Assembly (NCBI GenBank): GCA_016219875.1
Contig: JACRJZ010000036.1
Span: 1-49,633, forward strand
DNA length: 49,633 nucleotides
Direction of reading: 5' to 3'
From: Verrucomicrobiota bacterium
GTDB lineage: Bacteria; Verrucomicrobiota; Verrucomicrobiia; Limisphaerales; JACRJZ01
A program made the translations under genes and the position numbers. The stretch's first letter is position 1, and every line of letters begins with the position of its first letter. The notes beneath the pieces were generated by a model, which searched no databases, was not told where the DNA came from, and saw only the letters and a program-made list of their open reading frames with translations. Of this stretch, positions 1 through 10,121 are shown one piece after another.

Positions 1-920
1 CCGCCGACCAGTTCGAGTACGCCGGGTGAATCGGCGCGCCCGTGCGTGACCACACCGCTGGCGGTCACGGTGTCCCACGCCACTTGGAAGTTGCCGTCGC
101 CAAGCAACTGCGTGCCACCAGCCAGCGTGTGTGTGCCGCCGCTGAAAACCAGCGCGGCGCCGGCTTGATTCGTGAACAGGCCGGAGCTGGCTCCACCCGC
201 GTTCCAGCGCAGGATTCCGGCGTTCACCGCCAGCGCGCCGGCGTTCTGCAACCGCCAGTTGCAGGTGATGTCCGCGCCGCTCTGCTTCAGAAACTCCGCA
301 CCGGCCTCCAGGATGAACCGTCCTTCGTAGTTCCCGAATTGATTCGCCATGCCCGTGCCGCCCGCCGCCACGAACCGTGCGCCGGCGTGGTTGCGCAGCG
401 TGGCCGGACCGTAATGGCGGTAGCCCATCAACCGGCCGCCCGTCCAGATGATCTCGCCGTGATTGTGCAGCTCCGCGCCGTCGGCAAACCACTTGTCGGA
501 CGCGGTGATGAACTCCGCGGTCGCGCCGTTCTCGATGGTGAGCACGCCGTAGAGCCAACCGCTCCGCCAACTCCACCTGCCGCCGGCGCCGATGGTGTTG
601 GTGCCTGCGAGCGAACCGCCGCTCTGGTTGAGTTCCGACACACTGAGCCCGTTGGCGGTGAGCGTGCCGCCGTTGAGGTTCACGCCGTGTTGCGTGAACG
701 CGCCCAGTGCGGCGGCATTCGGTGAGCCGCTGTTGATGACGACCACCGCGTCCACCGGCGGCACGCCGTACGGGTTCCAGTTGGATGGATTGTCCCAGGC
801 GTTGTTGGCCGAGCCGGTCCAGGTGGAGGTGGTTTGAGCGGTGGCGAACAGTGTGGCGAGGAAGAGTCCCGCCAGGCTTGTTACCAGAGCGCGGAGAGAC
901 GAGCAGGATTGAGGTTTCAT
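1..920 (-). CDS. Secreted layered beta-strand repeat protein, C-terminus off the left edge
   Basis: The frame opens at an ATG at 920 and stays open to the window edge, giving 306 residues of a longer protein. An N-terminal signal peptide is clear: a basic start, a run rich in Leu and Ala (SLAGLFLATLFATA), then AQTTS. The mature part starts with TWTGSANNAWDNPSNW and GVPP, the W-G-x-x-x-x-W-x-x-x-x-N-W start seen in verrucomicrobial and planctomycete autotransporter-like beta-helix proteins. It continues with short Gly/Ala/Asn/Thr-rich strands (LTANGLSVSELNQSGGSLAG, TIENGATAEF, LRNHAGARFVAAGGTG) typical of a beta-solenoid. The protein at 29566-31770 starts the same way (YTWRGGTPASWSVASNW), so the two are probably paralogues. 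The exact substrate or partner is unknown. No Shine-Dalgarno sequence precedes the start. It was read directly on the minus strand. Confidence 0.8.
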   Translation of the reverse strand, partial: MKPQSCSSLRALVTSLAGLFLATLFATAQTTSTWTGSANNAWDNPSNWNPYGVPPVDAVVVINSGSPNAAALGAFTQHGVNLNGGTLTANGLSVSELNQSGGSLAGTNTIGAGGRWSWRSGWLYGVLTIENGATAEFITASDKWFADGAELHNHGEIIWTGGRLMGYRHYGPATLRNHAGARFVAAGGTGMANQFGNYEGRFILEAGAEFLKQSGADITCNWRLQNAGALAVNAGILRWNAGGASSGLFTNQAGAALVFSGGTHTLAGGTQLLGDGNFQVAWDTVTASGVVTHGRADSPGVLELVG

Positions 921-995
921 AGGAATTCCGAGGTTTCAGGGTTCATGGTGGTTTGTGAAAACGCATCAGGTCCATCGGCGTTGGAGGCTTCGCGG

Positions 996-1135
996 TCACG
1001 GCTGATTCAGGGTGCGGAAGAATCCCTGATTGACCGGGGGCGGGACAAGCCAGTTCTTTGTAGCCGCCGGGGCCGGATTGGTTTGCGCATTGCGCTACGG
1101 TCGTGCGGCGTTTCGGCTTTCAGATTTGTTTTCAT
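996..1135 (-). pseudogene. Decayed 'MKT start plus FFR tail' mini-gene
   Basis: Reading the minus strand from 1094 to a TGA at 996 gives a tail (AQTNPAPAATKNWLVPPP ... GFFRTLNQP) that closely matches the last residues of the Kelch-like protein at 36837 (VQTNPVPAATNTWLVPRAG ... RFFRILERP). An in-frame TAG directly precedes this segment. An ATG at 1135 starts MKTNLKAE, the style of start used by the large genes here, but it is in a different frame and stops at 1007. The simplest reading is a gene that lost its body, keeping a start region and a tail that are now out of frame. No function is expected. The tail similarity is seen directly and the deletion history is inferred. Confidence 0.55.
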
Positions 1136-1155
1136 GGCGATGGCGCGGGGTGGGT

Positions 1156-1190
1156 GGTTCGTGGTTCGTGGTTCGCTTCACGGTTCACTT
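1156..1190. repeat. GGTTCGT heptamer array
   Basis: Two perfect GGTTCGT heptamers (1156-1169) and one variant (1170-1176) run without spacers, followed by degenerate TTCACGG-like words up to the stop codon of the giant gene. On the minus strand the word reads ACGAACC, and it lies just upstream of the ATG at 1135. The same CCACGAA-type word precedes the starts at 12851 and 36777. Confidence 0.7.
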
Positions 1191-4100
1191 CAGGGCGAGG
1201 CCGGAAGGCTGGCTCGGTAGAAGCGCTGTTGGAGGTGGGCCGCTGCGTCGGTGTGCTGTACGACGCCGCTGGGATTGGGCAGCGTGATCAGCGGCGTCCA
1301 TGTCGCCAGGTCCGGCGACGTCTCGATCAGCACGGCGCGACCGGCCGGGGCGGTGAGGTTCAACTCGACGCCTTGAGGCACGAAGCGCGGCGGGCTGAGG
1401 AAGCGCGGGAGCTCCAGGCTTCCGACCGCGAAGGGCTGGCTGACTCCGACGTGGCCGTGGCCATCGTCAGCGCGCAGCACCACGGTGGGCGCAGCTAGCG
1501 GCAGGGTGATAGCTCCAGTCCACACGCCGTTCACGAACTCTGAGGCCAAGGCGGGCGTGAGCGGCAACGGCTGGGCGCGGTCGTTCTGGGTGAATTGAAT
1601 GTCGTCGTACCAGACCTGGGCGCTGCGGAGATTGTAGAGGGTCAACAGCGTGAGCCGATCCGCGTCTGGATTGCGGAAGGAGACGCGAGCCGCTACGAGT
1701 TGGTCATCGACATACAAATCGACAGTGCGGTGCGCCCAGTCGAGGTGCAGAAGGACTTTGTACCATCGGTCCCGCAGACATTGGGCTTTGTGGAAAGTCT
1801 CTCCGTCATAGAGTCCCATCGCCCCGAGGGATCCCGCGGCGCCCCCGGCAGAAATATCCGCGAGACAGAAAAAGACCGCGGCGTCGTGCAGAGCGGGGCC
1901 ATTGCCGGCGACAAAATAGCCGCACCAGGCTTTCCAGTCGGTACGGATATGGAAGCTGATGCGCTCTGGCCTCAACTGGTCCAAGGGGCGCAGGAGCCTT
2001 CCATCCGGCTGGTCGCCGAACGGATTCCAGATGAGACGCTCCTCGTCCGGGTGGAGCGGGTCGCTGGCCACAAAGGGAGTGGTGAGCTTGAGCGAATACG
2101 AGCCTTGGGCAGCGGCCTCCTTCGAGAGTTGGCCGGTGGAGTTGGTACCCACTGAAAGCCAGCCCTCGAGGGGTGCCTCGAAATCGGCCCCCCAGTTGAA
2201 CCGGATGTTTGGCCCATCCCAAGCGGTCAAGTTCACCGGGCCGGCGAAGTTGGCGAACGGTTGGTTCGCAGCGTCCAGCGCCGTCACCGTCGCGGCGAAG
2301 GGCTGGCCGGGCGGTTGCGGCGACGGGATCGCGCTCCAGGCAAGCTGCGCCAGCACACCCGGCGTGGGAGTAAACACGACTTGGTCCACCCAGCCGGCGT
2401 CCTGTCCGTAGGCGTCCTGCTCATCCTTCGCGTAAGTCCATTCCAGCAGGTGTTCGCCTTCGGAAATGGCAAAGGTCTTCTGTTCCCAACCCACTTCTCC
2501 AGAGATCTGGGCTTGCGCGAAGCCGTTGATCTGGAACCGCAGCACGTCCAAGGGCTGTTGCGGGTAGCCGCTCGACGAGACTTTCCACCAGAAGCTCAGC
2601 AGGCCCGGGCCGGTGACGGTGGCTTCCAGTCGCGTCTGCTCGCTGTCTCCGATCAGGCCGGAGCGCGCGGCGTCTTGCCCATCGTGAGACAGATTCGTCT
2701 GACCATGCCAAGGCGCTTGACTGGTCGAGAAGCAAACCAAGTTGGTCGCGTCCAGGACCGGCGCCAAAGGCACCGTGGGCCACACCGTCAGCAGGGCCGG
2801 CGCGCTGGTGACTGCGCCCGCGGCATTGCTGACCACCAGAGCGTACTGCCCGGCTTGAGCGAGAGTCACGCCGGTCAGCGTCAAGGTCGGGCCAGTCGCT
2901 CCGAGGAGGGCCGCGCCGTTGAAGAACCACTGGTAAGAGAGCGGCCGGCTGCCCGTGGCCACGGTCGCGAAGGTCGCCCGCTGCGTGGCGAAGACGGTCT
3001 GGTTGGTGGGCTGGACGGCGAGGGCCGGAGCGCGGGTGAGATCGGCGATGAACCGCACCTCGTCCACCCATCCGGCCTTGTCTGGCCGATAGGATTCGAG
3101 CCGGCTGAAACTCCAGAGCAGCGTCTGCTCGCCTTCGGGAATGGGCACCGTGACCTGCTGCCAATCCGTCTCGCCGTAGATGGCGGCGATGGCCTCGTCA
3201 CCCACACAGAACTGCAGCGCGCTGCCGATGTCCGTGGAGACTTTCCACCAGAAGCTCAATTGGCCTGGCCCGGCGACCCAAGTGGCCAGCCAGCTTTCGC
3301 CCTCGAAAGCCATCCAGAATCCTCCGATCGGACCACTGCGGGCCGCGTCGAGGCCGTCGTGGGTCGTGTCCGTCTCCGGAAGCCAGAGGGCATCGCCACC
3401 GGACACCCATTCCAAGGCCGGCGCGTCCACCGCCTCGGCCAAGGGAAGGACCGTGACGACGGAGCTGGTCACACTGCCGGCGGCGTTGCGAACCACCACA
3501 AAATAATCTCCGGCCTGAAGTGGGGTGATGTTTGTCAGAACGAGCGCGGCGTTGGTTTCCCCCGGCAAGGGCTGGCCGCGGAAGTGCCATTGGTAGAACC
3601 AGGGCCAACTCCCGACGGCTTCGAGCGCCAAGACCGCCGTCCGGCCCGCCTCCACGAGCTGAATCTCGGGTTGCCGGACGATCGTCGGCACCGTGATCGT
3701 GTCCGTGATGAGCCGCACTTGGTCCACCCAACCCGCATCCGTGCCCTCACTCGTCCGGTCATCTTTGGCGTAGGTCCACTCCAGCACGGATTGGCCTGGG
3801 CCAAGCGGGAACGTTCTCGACTGCCACGGCACGTCTCCGGAAATGTGCGCCTGCAAGACGCCGTTCACATAGAACTGCAGTCCGTCGCCCGGCGCCTCTG
3901 ACCACACGGTCCACCAGAACGCCAATCCCGCCGGCCCGTTCACCACCGTGCGCAGCCGCGACTGCTGGTTGTGGGAGATGTTGCCGCTCCGCGCCGCATC
4001 CGCGCCGTCGTGAAAGAAATTGGTCACACCAAACCACGTCGTGGCCCCGTCGGAAGTCCAGACCCGCCCCGGTGTGTCCAGTGCCTCGGCCAACGGCACC

Positions 4101-7100
4101 GTGTGCGGGGTGAACGTGACTTGGTCCACCCAGCCGGCGTCCTGGCCGCCGGTCCAGCCGGAGTCCTTGGCGTATTCCCAAGCCAGCGCTTGGTGGCCTT
4201 CGGGCACGGGGAAAGTCTGCCCCTGCCACTCCACCGCGCCGGACACGCGCGCCAGGCGTTGCCCGCCCACCGAAAACGACAACTCGTCGCCAGCGTCTGA
4301 GGACACTTTCCACCAGAAGCTGACTTGGCCCGGCCCCGTCACGCTGGTTTCCAGGCGCGAAGTCTGGTTGTGGGCGATGGGGCCGCTGCGCACTGCGTCC
4401 TGGCCGTCGTGTGTGAGGTCCGACTGTCCGAGGCAAGGCGCGTCGCCCAACGTGCGCCAGAGCCAGCCGGGCGTGTCCAGCGCCTCGGCCAACAGGAGGC
4501 CGACGGTGAGCGTGGCGTTCGAGCTGACCAGCGTTCCGGCGACGTTGCTCAGAAGCAGTGAGTATTCGCCGGCTTGGGCGAGGGTCACGTTGGTCAACGC
4601 CAGCGTCGCGTTCGTGGCGCCGGGCGAAGCCACGCCGTTGCGCCGCCACTGGTAGAACAGCGGCCAACTGCCCAGCGCTTCCACAGCGAACGTGGCGGTG
4701 GTGCCCGCCTCCAACGTCTGGCCGAGTGGTTGTTGAAGAAGGGCTGGAGCCGTGGTGGCATCGGTGATGAGCCGGACTTGGTCCACCCAACCGGCGTCAG
4801 CGCCGGCTTGGTCGCAGCCGTCCTTGGCAAAGAGCCATTCCAAGTTCACCGGTCCCGGCGGCAGCGTGAAAGCGCGCTGGTGCCAGTCCACTTCACCGGA
4901 AATCTGCGCCACCAACTCGCCGTTGATGAGGAATTGGAGAACGTCGTAGTCCGGTTCGGGCGACGTCTTCCACCAGAAGGTCAGGATGCGCGGTCCGGTC
5001 ACCGTGGTCTTCAGGCTGGAGTGCTGGAAGTCGGGAATCGCTCCCGTCTGGGCGGCGTCCGAGCCGTCGTGCGTGAGGCCGGATTCGCCCAGCCAACTGG
5101 CGCCGCCCGTGGTGGTCCAAGACCAACCCGGCGTGTCCAGGGCTTGATCCAAGGCCACAGTGGCCGTGGTGGGAACGAAGGCCACTTGGTCCAGCCAGCC
5201 GGCATCCTGCCCGCCGCTCTCCAGCCAGTCCTTCGCGTAAACCCACTTCAAGTCGTGCGTCCCTTCCGGCAGAGCCAGCACCACGTTGGTCCACTCCACT
5301 TCGCCGGAGAGGCTCCGTTGCCGCGTGTCGTTGACGAAGAAATCGAGGCGGTCGAACTGGGCTTCACTGGAGACCTTCCACCAAAAACTCAAATAGCCCG
5401 GGCCGGTGACGGTGGTTTGAAGCTCGGTCTGTTCGTCGTCGGCAATGGGGCCGGTGCGCGCGGCCGACTGGCCGTCATGCGTCGTCACCGTCTGGCCGAA
5501 CCAGAGGGCTTGGCCGCCGGTACTCCAGACGCGGCCCGGCGTGTCCAGCGCTTCGGCCAGCGGGACGGTCACGGCCAGCGTCGCCGTCGTGCTCACGACC
5601 GAGCCGGCCGCATTGCTGACCGCCACGAAGTATGCTCCGCCCTGAGAGGCCGTGACGTGGCTCCAAGTCAGTTCGGCGTTCGTCGCCCCGGCCAGCGCCG
5701 TGCCGTTGAAATGCCATTGGTAGAGCAGCGGCCAACTGCCCCACGCTTCCACGCCGAGAGTGACCCGGTCGCCGCGGGCCGCCATTTGGCTGGCCGGCTG
5801 CCGGAGCAGAGTCGGCGGGTTGGTGGCGTCGGTGATGAGACGCACTTGGTCCAGCCAGGCGGCGTCCTGACCGGCGCTGCCTGAAGCGTCTTTGGCAAAA
5901 ACCCATTCGAGCGAAACCGTGCCCGCCGGCAGCGAGAAGGCGCGTTGCGTCCAGTTCACTTCACCGGAAAGCCGCGCTTGCGAAACGCCGTTCACCAGAA
6001 ACTCGAACGTGTCGCAGTACGTCTCTGAGGAAGCCTTCCACCAGAACGTCAGCACGCGCGGTCCCGTCACGGTGGTTTGCAGTCGGGATTGTTGGCCGTG
6101 GCCCAGTAACCCGCTCTGGGCAGCGTCGGCGCCGTCCTGCGTGCGATTCGTCTGGCCGAACCAACCGACCGCGCCAGTGGTGGTCCAGTTCCAACCCGGC
6201 GTGTCCAACGCCTCGCCGAGCGTGACGGTGGCCGGGACAAAGACCACCTCGTCCACCCAGCCGGCGTCGTCGCCACCGGTGAGGCTTCCGTTTTTCGAGT
6301 ACACCCATTGGACCACTTGTTCGCCGGCGGGGATGGACACGAAGCGTTGTTCCCACAAAGTGAAGCCACTGACGCGCAAGGGCACCGTGTCGCCGAGATG
6401 GAACTCGAGGAAGTCTTGATTCTGCTCCGACGAAACCCTCCACCAGAAGCTCAACAGACCCGGCCCAACGACGGTGGTTTGCAGGACCGACTGCTGGCCG
6501 TCGCCGATCACCCCGCTTTGGGCGGCGTCCACGCGGTCGTGCATCGTATTGGTTTGGCCAAACCAACTGATGGTCCCGTTGTTCGTCCACGCGCGCCCGG
6601 GCGTGTCGAGCGCGTCAGCCAGCGGCACGAACACCGGCGTGAAAGCGACTTGGTCCAACCAGCCGGCATCCAGCCCCGCGCTCTGGGAGTGATTCTTCGC
6701 ATAGACCCATCGCACCACCTGTGGCCCGGCGGGGATGAACACGGACTCGTAGCTCCACATCGGAAGGCCGGAATCGGTCAAGAGCCGCGTCCCGCCCACA
6801 TAGAAGTTCAGCCGATCCGCATCTTGCTCCGATTCGACCCTCCACCAGAAGGTCAAGTAGCCCGGCCCGGTCACGGTGGTTTGCAGCCAACTTTGTTGGT
6901 TGTTGCCGATGCGCCCGCTCATGGCCGCGTCCACGCCATCGTGCGTCCAGTAGGGCTGCCCATACCATCCCCCCGGCTCGGAGGTGCTCCAATCCCAGCC
7001 CGGCGTGTCCAGCACTTCGGCCAAGGACACCGTGGCCAGAGTGACGTTGTAACTGAGGGCTGTGCCGGCCGCGTTGCTCACGACGACGAAGTACTGGCCC

Positions 7101-10060
7101 GCCTGAGCGGCGGTGACGTTCGTAAAGACCAGTTCCGCATTGGTCGCTCCAGACAGCACCGCGCCGTTGAAGTGCCACTGGTAGAACAACGGCCACCCGC
7201 CCGCCACCTCCACGCCAAACCCGGCCGGGCCGTCCAGGCCCACCGTTTGACTGGCTGGTTGTCGAACGATCGTGGGGGGCACGGAAGCATTGGTGATCAG
7301 ACTCACCTCATCCACCCAGGCAGCATCCAAGCCCGCCAGACCGAATTCATCCTTTTGGTACGCCCAGAGGAGTGACACTGGGCCTGCCGGGAGAGTGAAC
7401 GCTCTTTGTTCCCAACCCTGCTCTCCCGTGGCAACAGCCTTCAATTCCATGTCCACCAGGAAGCCCAGCAGGTCATAGTGGCGCTCGCACGACACTTTCC
7501 ACCAGAAGGTCAACACACCCGGCCCGGTCACGGTGGTTTCCATCCAAGTGAACTGGCCGTCCTCGCCGTCCGTGATGGGACCGCTCTGCGCGGCGTCGGT
7601 GCCATCGTGGGTCACGTTGGTCTGGCCGAACCAGTCCGCGTGGCCTCCCGTCGCCCAAGTCCAACCCGGCGTCTCCAGGGCTGCGTCCAGCGGGACAGCG
7701 GCACTCGAGGGCAGGAAGCGGACCTGGTCCACCCAACAAGCATCCTGCACGGCGCCTCCGCCCACGTCCTTCTGATATAACCACTGCACCACCTGGAGCC
7801 CGGGCGGAATGGCCACGTAGCAGGGCTGCCAAGCCGTCTCCCCGCTGATCCACCTTTCCACGGTGCCTCCCACCAGCAGCCGCAGCCAGTCGTGATTCTG
7901 TTCCGAGGAGACTTTCCACCAGAAGCTCAGCAGACCCGGACCCGTTACGGTCGTTTGGAGCCAAGTGCGCTCGGCGTCTGGAATCGGAGCGCTTTGTGCG
8001 GCATCGACGCCATCGTGCGTCGTGAGGGTCTGTCCAAACCAAGGCGCTTGGCTGCTGGTTTCCCAAGTCCAGCCCGGCGTGTCCAGGGCCACATCCAACG
8101 CGGCGGCGGCGCCACTGGGCGTGAACGTCACTTGGTCCACCCAGCCCACACGCCGGTCAGAGATCCATTGGACGACTTGTTGCCCGGACGAGATGGCCAC
8201 GGACTGAAACTGCCAGTCAGATTCCTCGGTAATGACCAGCCTGGGTGTGTTGCCAAGGTAGAACAGCATCCCGCCATAGATTCCCGAAGAGACCTTCCAC
8301 CAGAAGGTCAGAACGCCGGGCCCGGTCACGGTGGTTTGAAGGATGGACTCCTGGCCCGCGCCAACGGCTCCACTCTGCGCCGCGTCCACACCGTCATGGG
8401 TCACGTTCGTCTGTCCGAACCACAGGTTGGGACCCGTGGTGGTCCAGACTCGGCCTGGCGTGTCCAGCACTTCGGCCATCGGCGGCAGGACGGTCAGGAG
8501 CGCGTTGGAACTGACAGCGACACCGACGGCATTGCTCACGACCACGGAGTATTGGCCGGCTTGAGCGCCCGTCGCGTTGGGGAGCGTCAAGACCGCGTTG
8601 GTTGCGTTCGCCAGGGGCGCTCCTTGAAAGCGCCATTGATAGAACAGCGGCACACTGCCCAAGGCGTCCACGCTGAAGTTGACCGTGCTGCCATCCGGCA
8701 CCGTTTGGCTGGCGGGCTGACGGACAATCGCGGGCGGCGTCGAGACGTCGGTGATCAAGCGCACTCGGTCCACCCAGGCCGCATCCGATCCGGACGTGAA
8801 AAAGCTGTCCTTGGCATAGACCCACTGGAGCACGACGGATCCTTCCGGCAGCGTGTACGACTGCGGTTGCCAATCCACTTCGTTACAGATTCTCTCTTGC
8901 AGCACGCCGTTCACGTAGAACTCCAGAAAGTCACCGCCGTGGGTGAACAGCTCGTTCGTCCCCAGCGACGACACCTTCCACCAAAAGCTCAATGACCCCG
9001 GGCCGGTCACGGTCGTTTGGAGAGTCGAACTCCCGCGGTTCGTCGCGGGCACGCACTGCGCGGCGTGCAGGCCGTCGTGGGCGATGTTGGTCTGTCCAAA
9101 CCAGCCGCGGGTGCCGTTGTTCGTCCAGGTCCAACCGGGCGCGTCCAGCGCCACGTCCAGCGCCAGCGTCGAAGCGCTGGGCGTGAGCGCGACTTGGTCC
9201 ACCCAGTCCGCCCCGTCGGAGGCAATCCATTGAACGACCTGTGGCCCGGCCGGAATGAAAGCGTAGCGCTGGATCCAGTCGCTCTGTGGTGGGAGAAGGC
9301 CGCCGGCATCGAAGAGCCACTCATCCTGAAGATAGAAGTATAGCCCCCCGTCGCTCTTCCACCAGAAACTCAGAATGCCCGGCCCGCTCACGGTGGTTTG
9401 GAGAATGGCCTCTTCGCCGGACTGCACACTCGGACTCTGGGCGGCGTCCGCGCCGTCGTGGGTGAAATTCGTCTGGCCAAACCAACTGACGGCGCCGCTG
9501 TTGGTCCAAGTCCAACTGGGCGCGTCCAGCGCCACGTCCAAGGTGCCGGTGGGGGCGTCGGGCACAAAGGCGACTTGATCCACCCACCCGCCGTCCGCCC
9601 CAGCGCTCCCGGCCCAGTCCTTCGCATAGACCCACTTCACGGTTTGCGGTCCCGCCGGAATGGAGATGAACCCAGACTTCCAACCCGTTTCTCCCACGAT
9701 GCTCATGTAGGACTGCGCCCCCAGGTAGAAATCCAACGAGTCATACGACCAGTCCGAGTCGTACTGCGACGACACCTTCCACCAGAAGCTCAAGATGCCC
9801 GGCCCGGTGACGGCGGTTTCGAGAACCGATTCCTGGTCGTGGGTGACGGTGCCGCTCCGCGCTGCATCCACGCCGTCATGGGTGACGTTGGTCTGGCCGA
9901 ACCATCCCGCCGCGCCGTTGGTGGTCCAGACCAGCCCGGACGTATCCAGGACTTGTTCGAGGATGAGAGTTTGAGCGGAAGCGGTGACGCAGAAGGCTCC
10001 AACAAGGAGAGCCAGGTGCGATCCCCGTCGTGGTCTCCGTGCTAGGTGCGCGGTTTTCAT
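1190..10060 (-). CDS. Giant secreted protein of 15 jelly-roll-like modules and 6 Ig-like domains
   Basis: The protein has 2956 residues when started at the ATG at 10060 (MKTAHLARR). The frame stays open to 10180, but that extension would overlap the upstream gene and lacks a signal peptide. After a signal ending near CVTASAQ come 15 copies of a module of about 115-140 residues with the core W-FGQTN-THDG-DAA-SG, LQTTVTGPG-LSFWWKVSSE, ISGE-W, YAKD and DAGWVDQV. Six Ig-like domains (I/V-RQPASQTV ... YQW ... GATNA-L-LTNVT-AQAG-Y-VVVSNAAG) are interspersed. The module order is 3-Ig-3-Ig-3-Ig-2-Ig-2-Ig-1-Ig-1. The C-terminus holds a LamG/ConA-like segment and a tail ending QQRFYRASLPASP. Such modules usually mediate adhesion or glycan binding at the surface, so an adhesin role is inferred. 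Despite heavy internal repetition there is no frameshift. No Shine-Dalgarno sequence is seen. Confidence 0.85.
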   Translation of the reverse strand: MKTAHLARRPRRGSHLALLVGAFCVTASAQTLILEQVLDTSGLVWTTNGAAGWFGQTNVTHDGVDAARSGTVTHDQESVLETAVTGPGILSFWWKVSSQYDSDWSYDSLDFYLGAQSYMSIVGETGWKSGFISIPAGPQTVKWVYAKDWAGSAGADGGWVDQVAFVPDAPTGTLDVALDAPSWTWTNSGAVSWFGQTNFTHDGADAAQSPSVQSGEEAILQTTVSGPGILSFWWKSDGGLYFYLQDEWLFDAGGLLPPQSDWIQRYAFIPAGPQVVQWIASDGADWVDQVALTPSASTLALDVALDAPGWTWTNNGTRGWFGQTNIAHDGLHAAQCVPATNRGSSTLQTTVTGPGSLSFWWKVSSLGTNELFTHGGDFLEFYVNGVLQERICNEVDWQPQSYTLPEGSVVLQWVYAKDSFFTSGSDAAWVDRVRLITDVSTPPAIVRQPASQTVPDGSTVNFSVDALGSVPLFYQWRFQGAPLANATNAVLTLPNATGAQAGQYSVVVSNAVGVAVSSNALLTVLPPMAEVLDTPGRVWTTTGPNLWFGQTNVTHDGVDAAQSGAVGAGQESILQTTVTGPGVLTFWWKVSSGIYGGMLFYLGNTPRLVITEESDWQFQSVAISSGQQVVQWISDRRVGWVDQVTFTPSGAAAALDVALDTPGWTWETSSQAPWFGQTLTTHDGVDAAQSAPIPDAERTWLQTTVTGPGLLSFWWKVSSEQNHDWLRLLVGGTVERWISGETAWQPCYVAIPPGLQVVQWLYQKDVGGGAVQDACWVDQVRFLPSSAAVPLDAALETPGWTWATGGHADWFGQTNVTHDGTDAAQSGPITDGEDGQFTWMETTVTGPGVLTFWWKVSCERHYDLLGFLVDMELKAVATGEQGWEQRAFTLPAGPVSLLWAYQKDEFGLAGLDAAWVDEVSLITNASVPPTIVRQPASQTVGLDGPAGFGVEVAGGWPLFYQWHFNGAVLSGATNAELVFTNVTAAQAGQYFVVVSNAAGTALSYNVTLATVSLAEVLDTPGWDWSTSEPGGWYGQPYWTHDGVDAAMSGRIGNNQQSWLQTTVTGPGYLTFWWRVESEQDADRLNFYVGGTRLLTDSGLPMWSYESVFIPAGPQVVRWVYAKNHSQSAGLDAGWLDQVAFTPVFVPLADALDTPGRAWTNNGTISWFGQTNTMHDRVDAAQSGVIGDGQQSVLQTTVVGPGLLSFWWRVSSEQNQDFLEFHLGDTVPLRVSGFTLWEQRFVSIPAGEQVVQWVYSKNGSLTGGDDAGWVDEVVFVPATVTLGEALDTPGWNWTTTGAVGWFGQTNRTQDGADAAQSGLLGHGQQSRLQTTVTGPRVLTFWWKASSETYCDTFEFLVNGVSQARLSGEVNWTQRAFSLPAGTVSLEWVFAKDASGSAGQDAAWLDQVRLITDATNPPTLLRQPASQMAARGDRVTLGVEAWGSWPLLYQWHFNGTALAGATNAELTWSHVTASQGGAYFVAVSNAAGSVVSTTATLAVTVPLAEALDTPGRVWSTGGQALWFGQTVTTHDGQSAARTGPIADDEQTELQTTVTGPGYLSFWWKVSSEAQFDRLDFFVNDTRQRSLSGEVEWTNVVLALPEGTHDLKWVYAKDWLESGGQDAGWLDQVAFVPTTATVALDQALDTPGWSWTTTGGASWLGESGLTHDGSDAAQTGAIPDFQHSSLKTTVTGPRILTFWWKTSPEPDYDVLQFLINGELVAQISGEVDWHQRAFTLPPGPVNLEWLFAKDGCDQAGADAGWVDQVRLITDATTAPALLQQPLGQTLEAGTTATFAVEALGSWPLFYQWRRNGVASPGATNATLALTNVTLAQAGEYSLLLSNVAGTLVSSNATLTVGLLLAEALDTPGWLWRTLGDAPCLGQSDLTHDGQDAVRSGPIAHNQTSRLETSVTGPGQVSFWWKVSSDAGDELSFSVGGQRLARVSGAVEWQGQTFPVPEGHQALAWEYAKDSGWTGGQDAGWVDQVTFTPHTVPLAEALDTPGRVWTSDGATTWFGVTNFFHDGADAARSGNISHNQQSRLRTVVNGPAGLAFWWTVWSEAPGDGLQFYVNGVLQAHISGDVPWQSRTFPLGPGQSVLEWTYAKDDRTSEGTDAGWVDQVRLITDTITVPTIVRQPEIQLVEAGRTAVLALEAVGSWPWFYQWHFRGQPLPGETNAALVLTNITPLQAGDYFVVVRNAAGSVTSSVVTVLPLAEAVDAPALEWVSGGDALWLPETDTTHDGLDAARSGPIGGFWMAFEGESWLATWVAGPGQLSFWWKVSTDIGSALQFCVGDEAIAAIYGETDWQQVTVPIPEGEQTLLWSFSRLESYRPDKAGWVDEVRFIADLTRAPALAVQPTNQTVFATQRATFATVATGSRPLSYQWFFNGAALLGATGPTLTLTGVTLAQAGQYALVVSNAAGAVTSAPALLTVWPTVPLAPVLDATNLVCFSTSQAPWHGQTNLSHDGQDAARSGLIGDSEQTRLEATVTGPGLLSFWWKVSSSGYPQQPLDVLRFQINGFAQAQISGEVGWEQKTFAISEGEHLLEWTYAKDEQDAYGQDAGWVDQVVFTPTPGVLAQLAWSAIPSPQPPGQPFAATVTALDAANQPFANFAGPVNLTAWDGPNIRFNWGADFEAPLEGWLSVGTNSTGQLSKEAAAQGSYSLKLTTPFVASDPLHPDEERLIWNPFGDQPDGRLLRPLDQLRPERISFHIRTDWKAWCGYFVAGNGPALHDAAVFFCLADISAGGAAGSLGAMGLYDGETFHKAQCLRDRWYKVLLHLDWAHRTVDLYVDDQLVAARVSFRNPDADRLTLLTLYNLRSAQVWYDDIQFTQNDRAQPLPLTPALASEFVNGVWTGAITLPLAAPTVVLRADDGHGHVGVSQPFAVGSLELPRFLSPPRFVPQGVELNLTAPAGRAVLIETSPDLATWTPLITLPNPSGVVQHTDAAAHLQQRFYRASLPASP

Positions 10061-10121
10061 GAGGGTCGTTCGTGGTGGGCTGGTGGTGGGGAAGAGTTCA
10101 TTGGTGGCTGATCCATCACGA

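Noticed and set aside
2261..3901. Open plus-strand frame of 546 codons
   Set aside because: It mirrors the repeat modules of the giant protein and has no signal, domain or plausible start context. Other plus-strand frames (for example 25591-27759 and 29530-31734) were rejected for the same reason.
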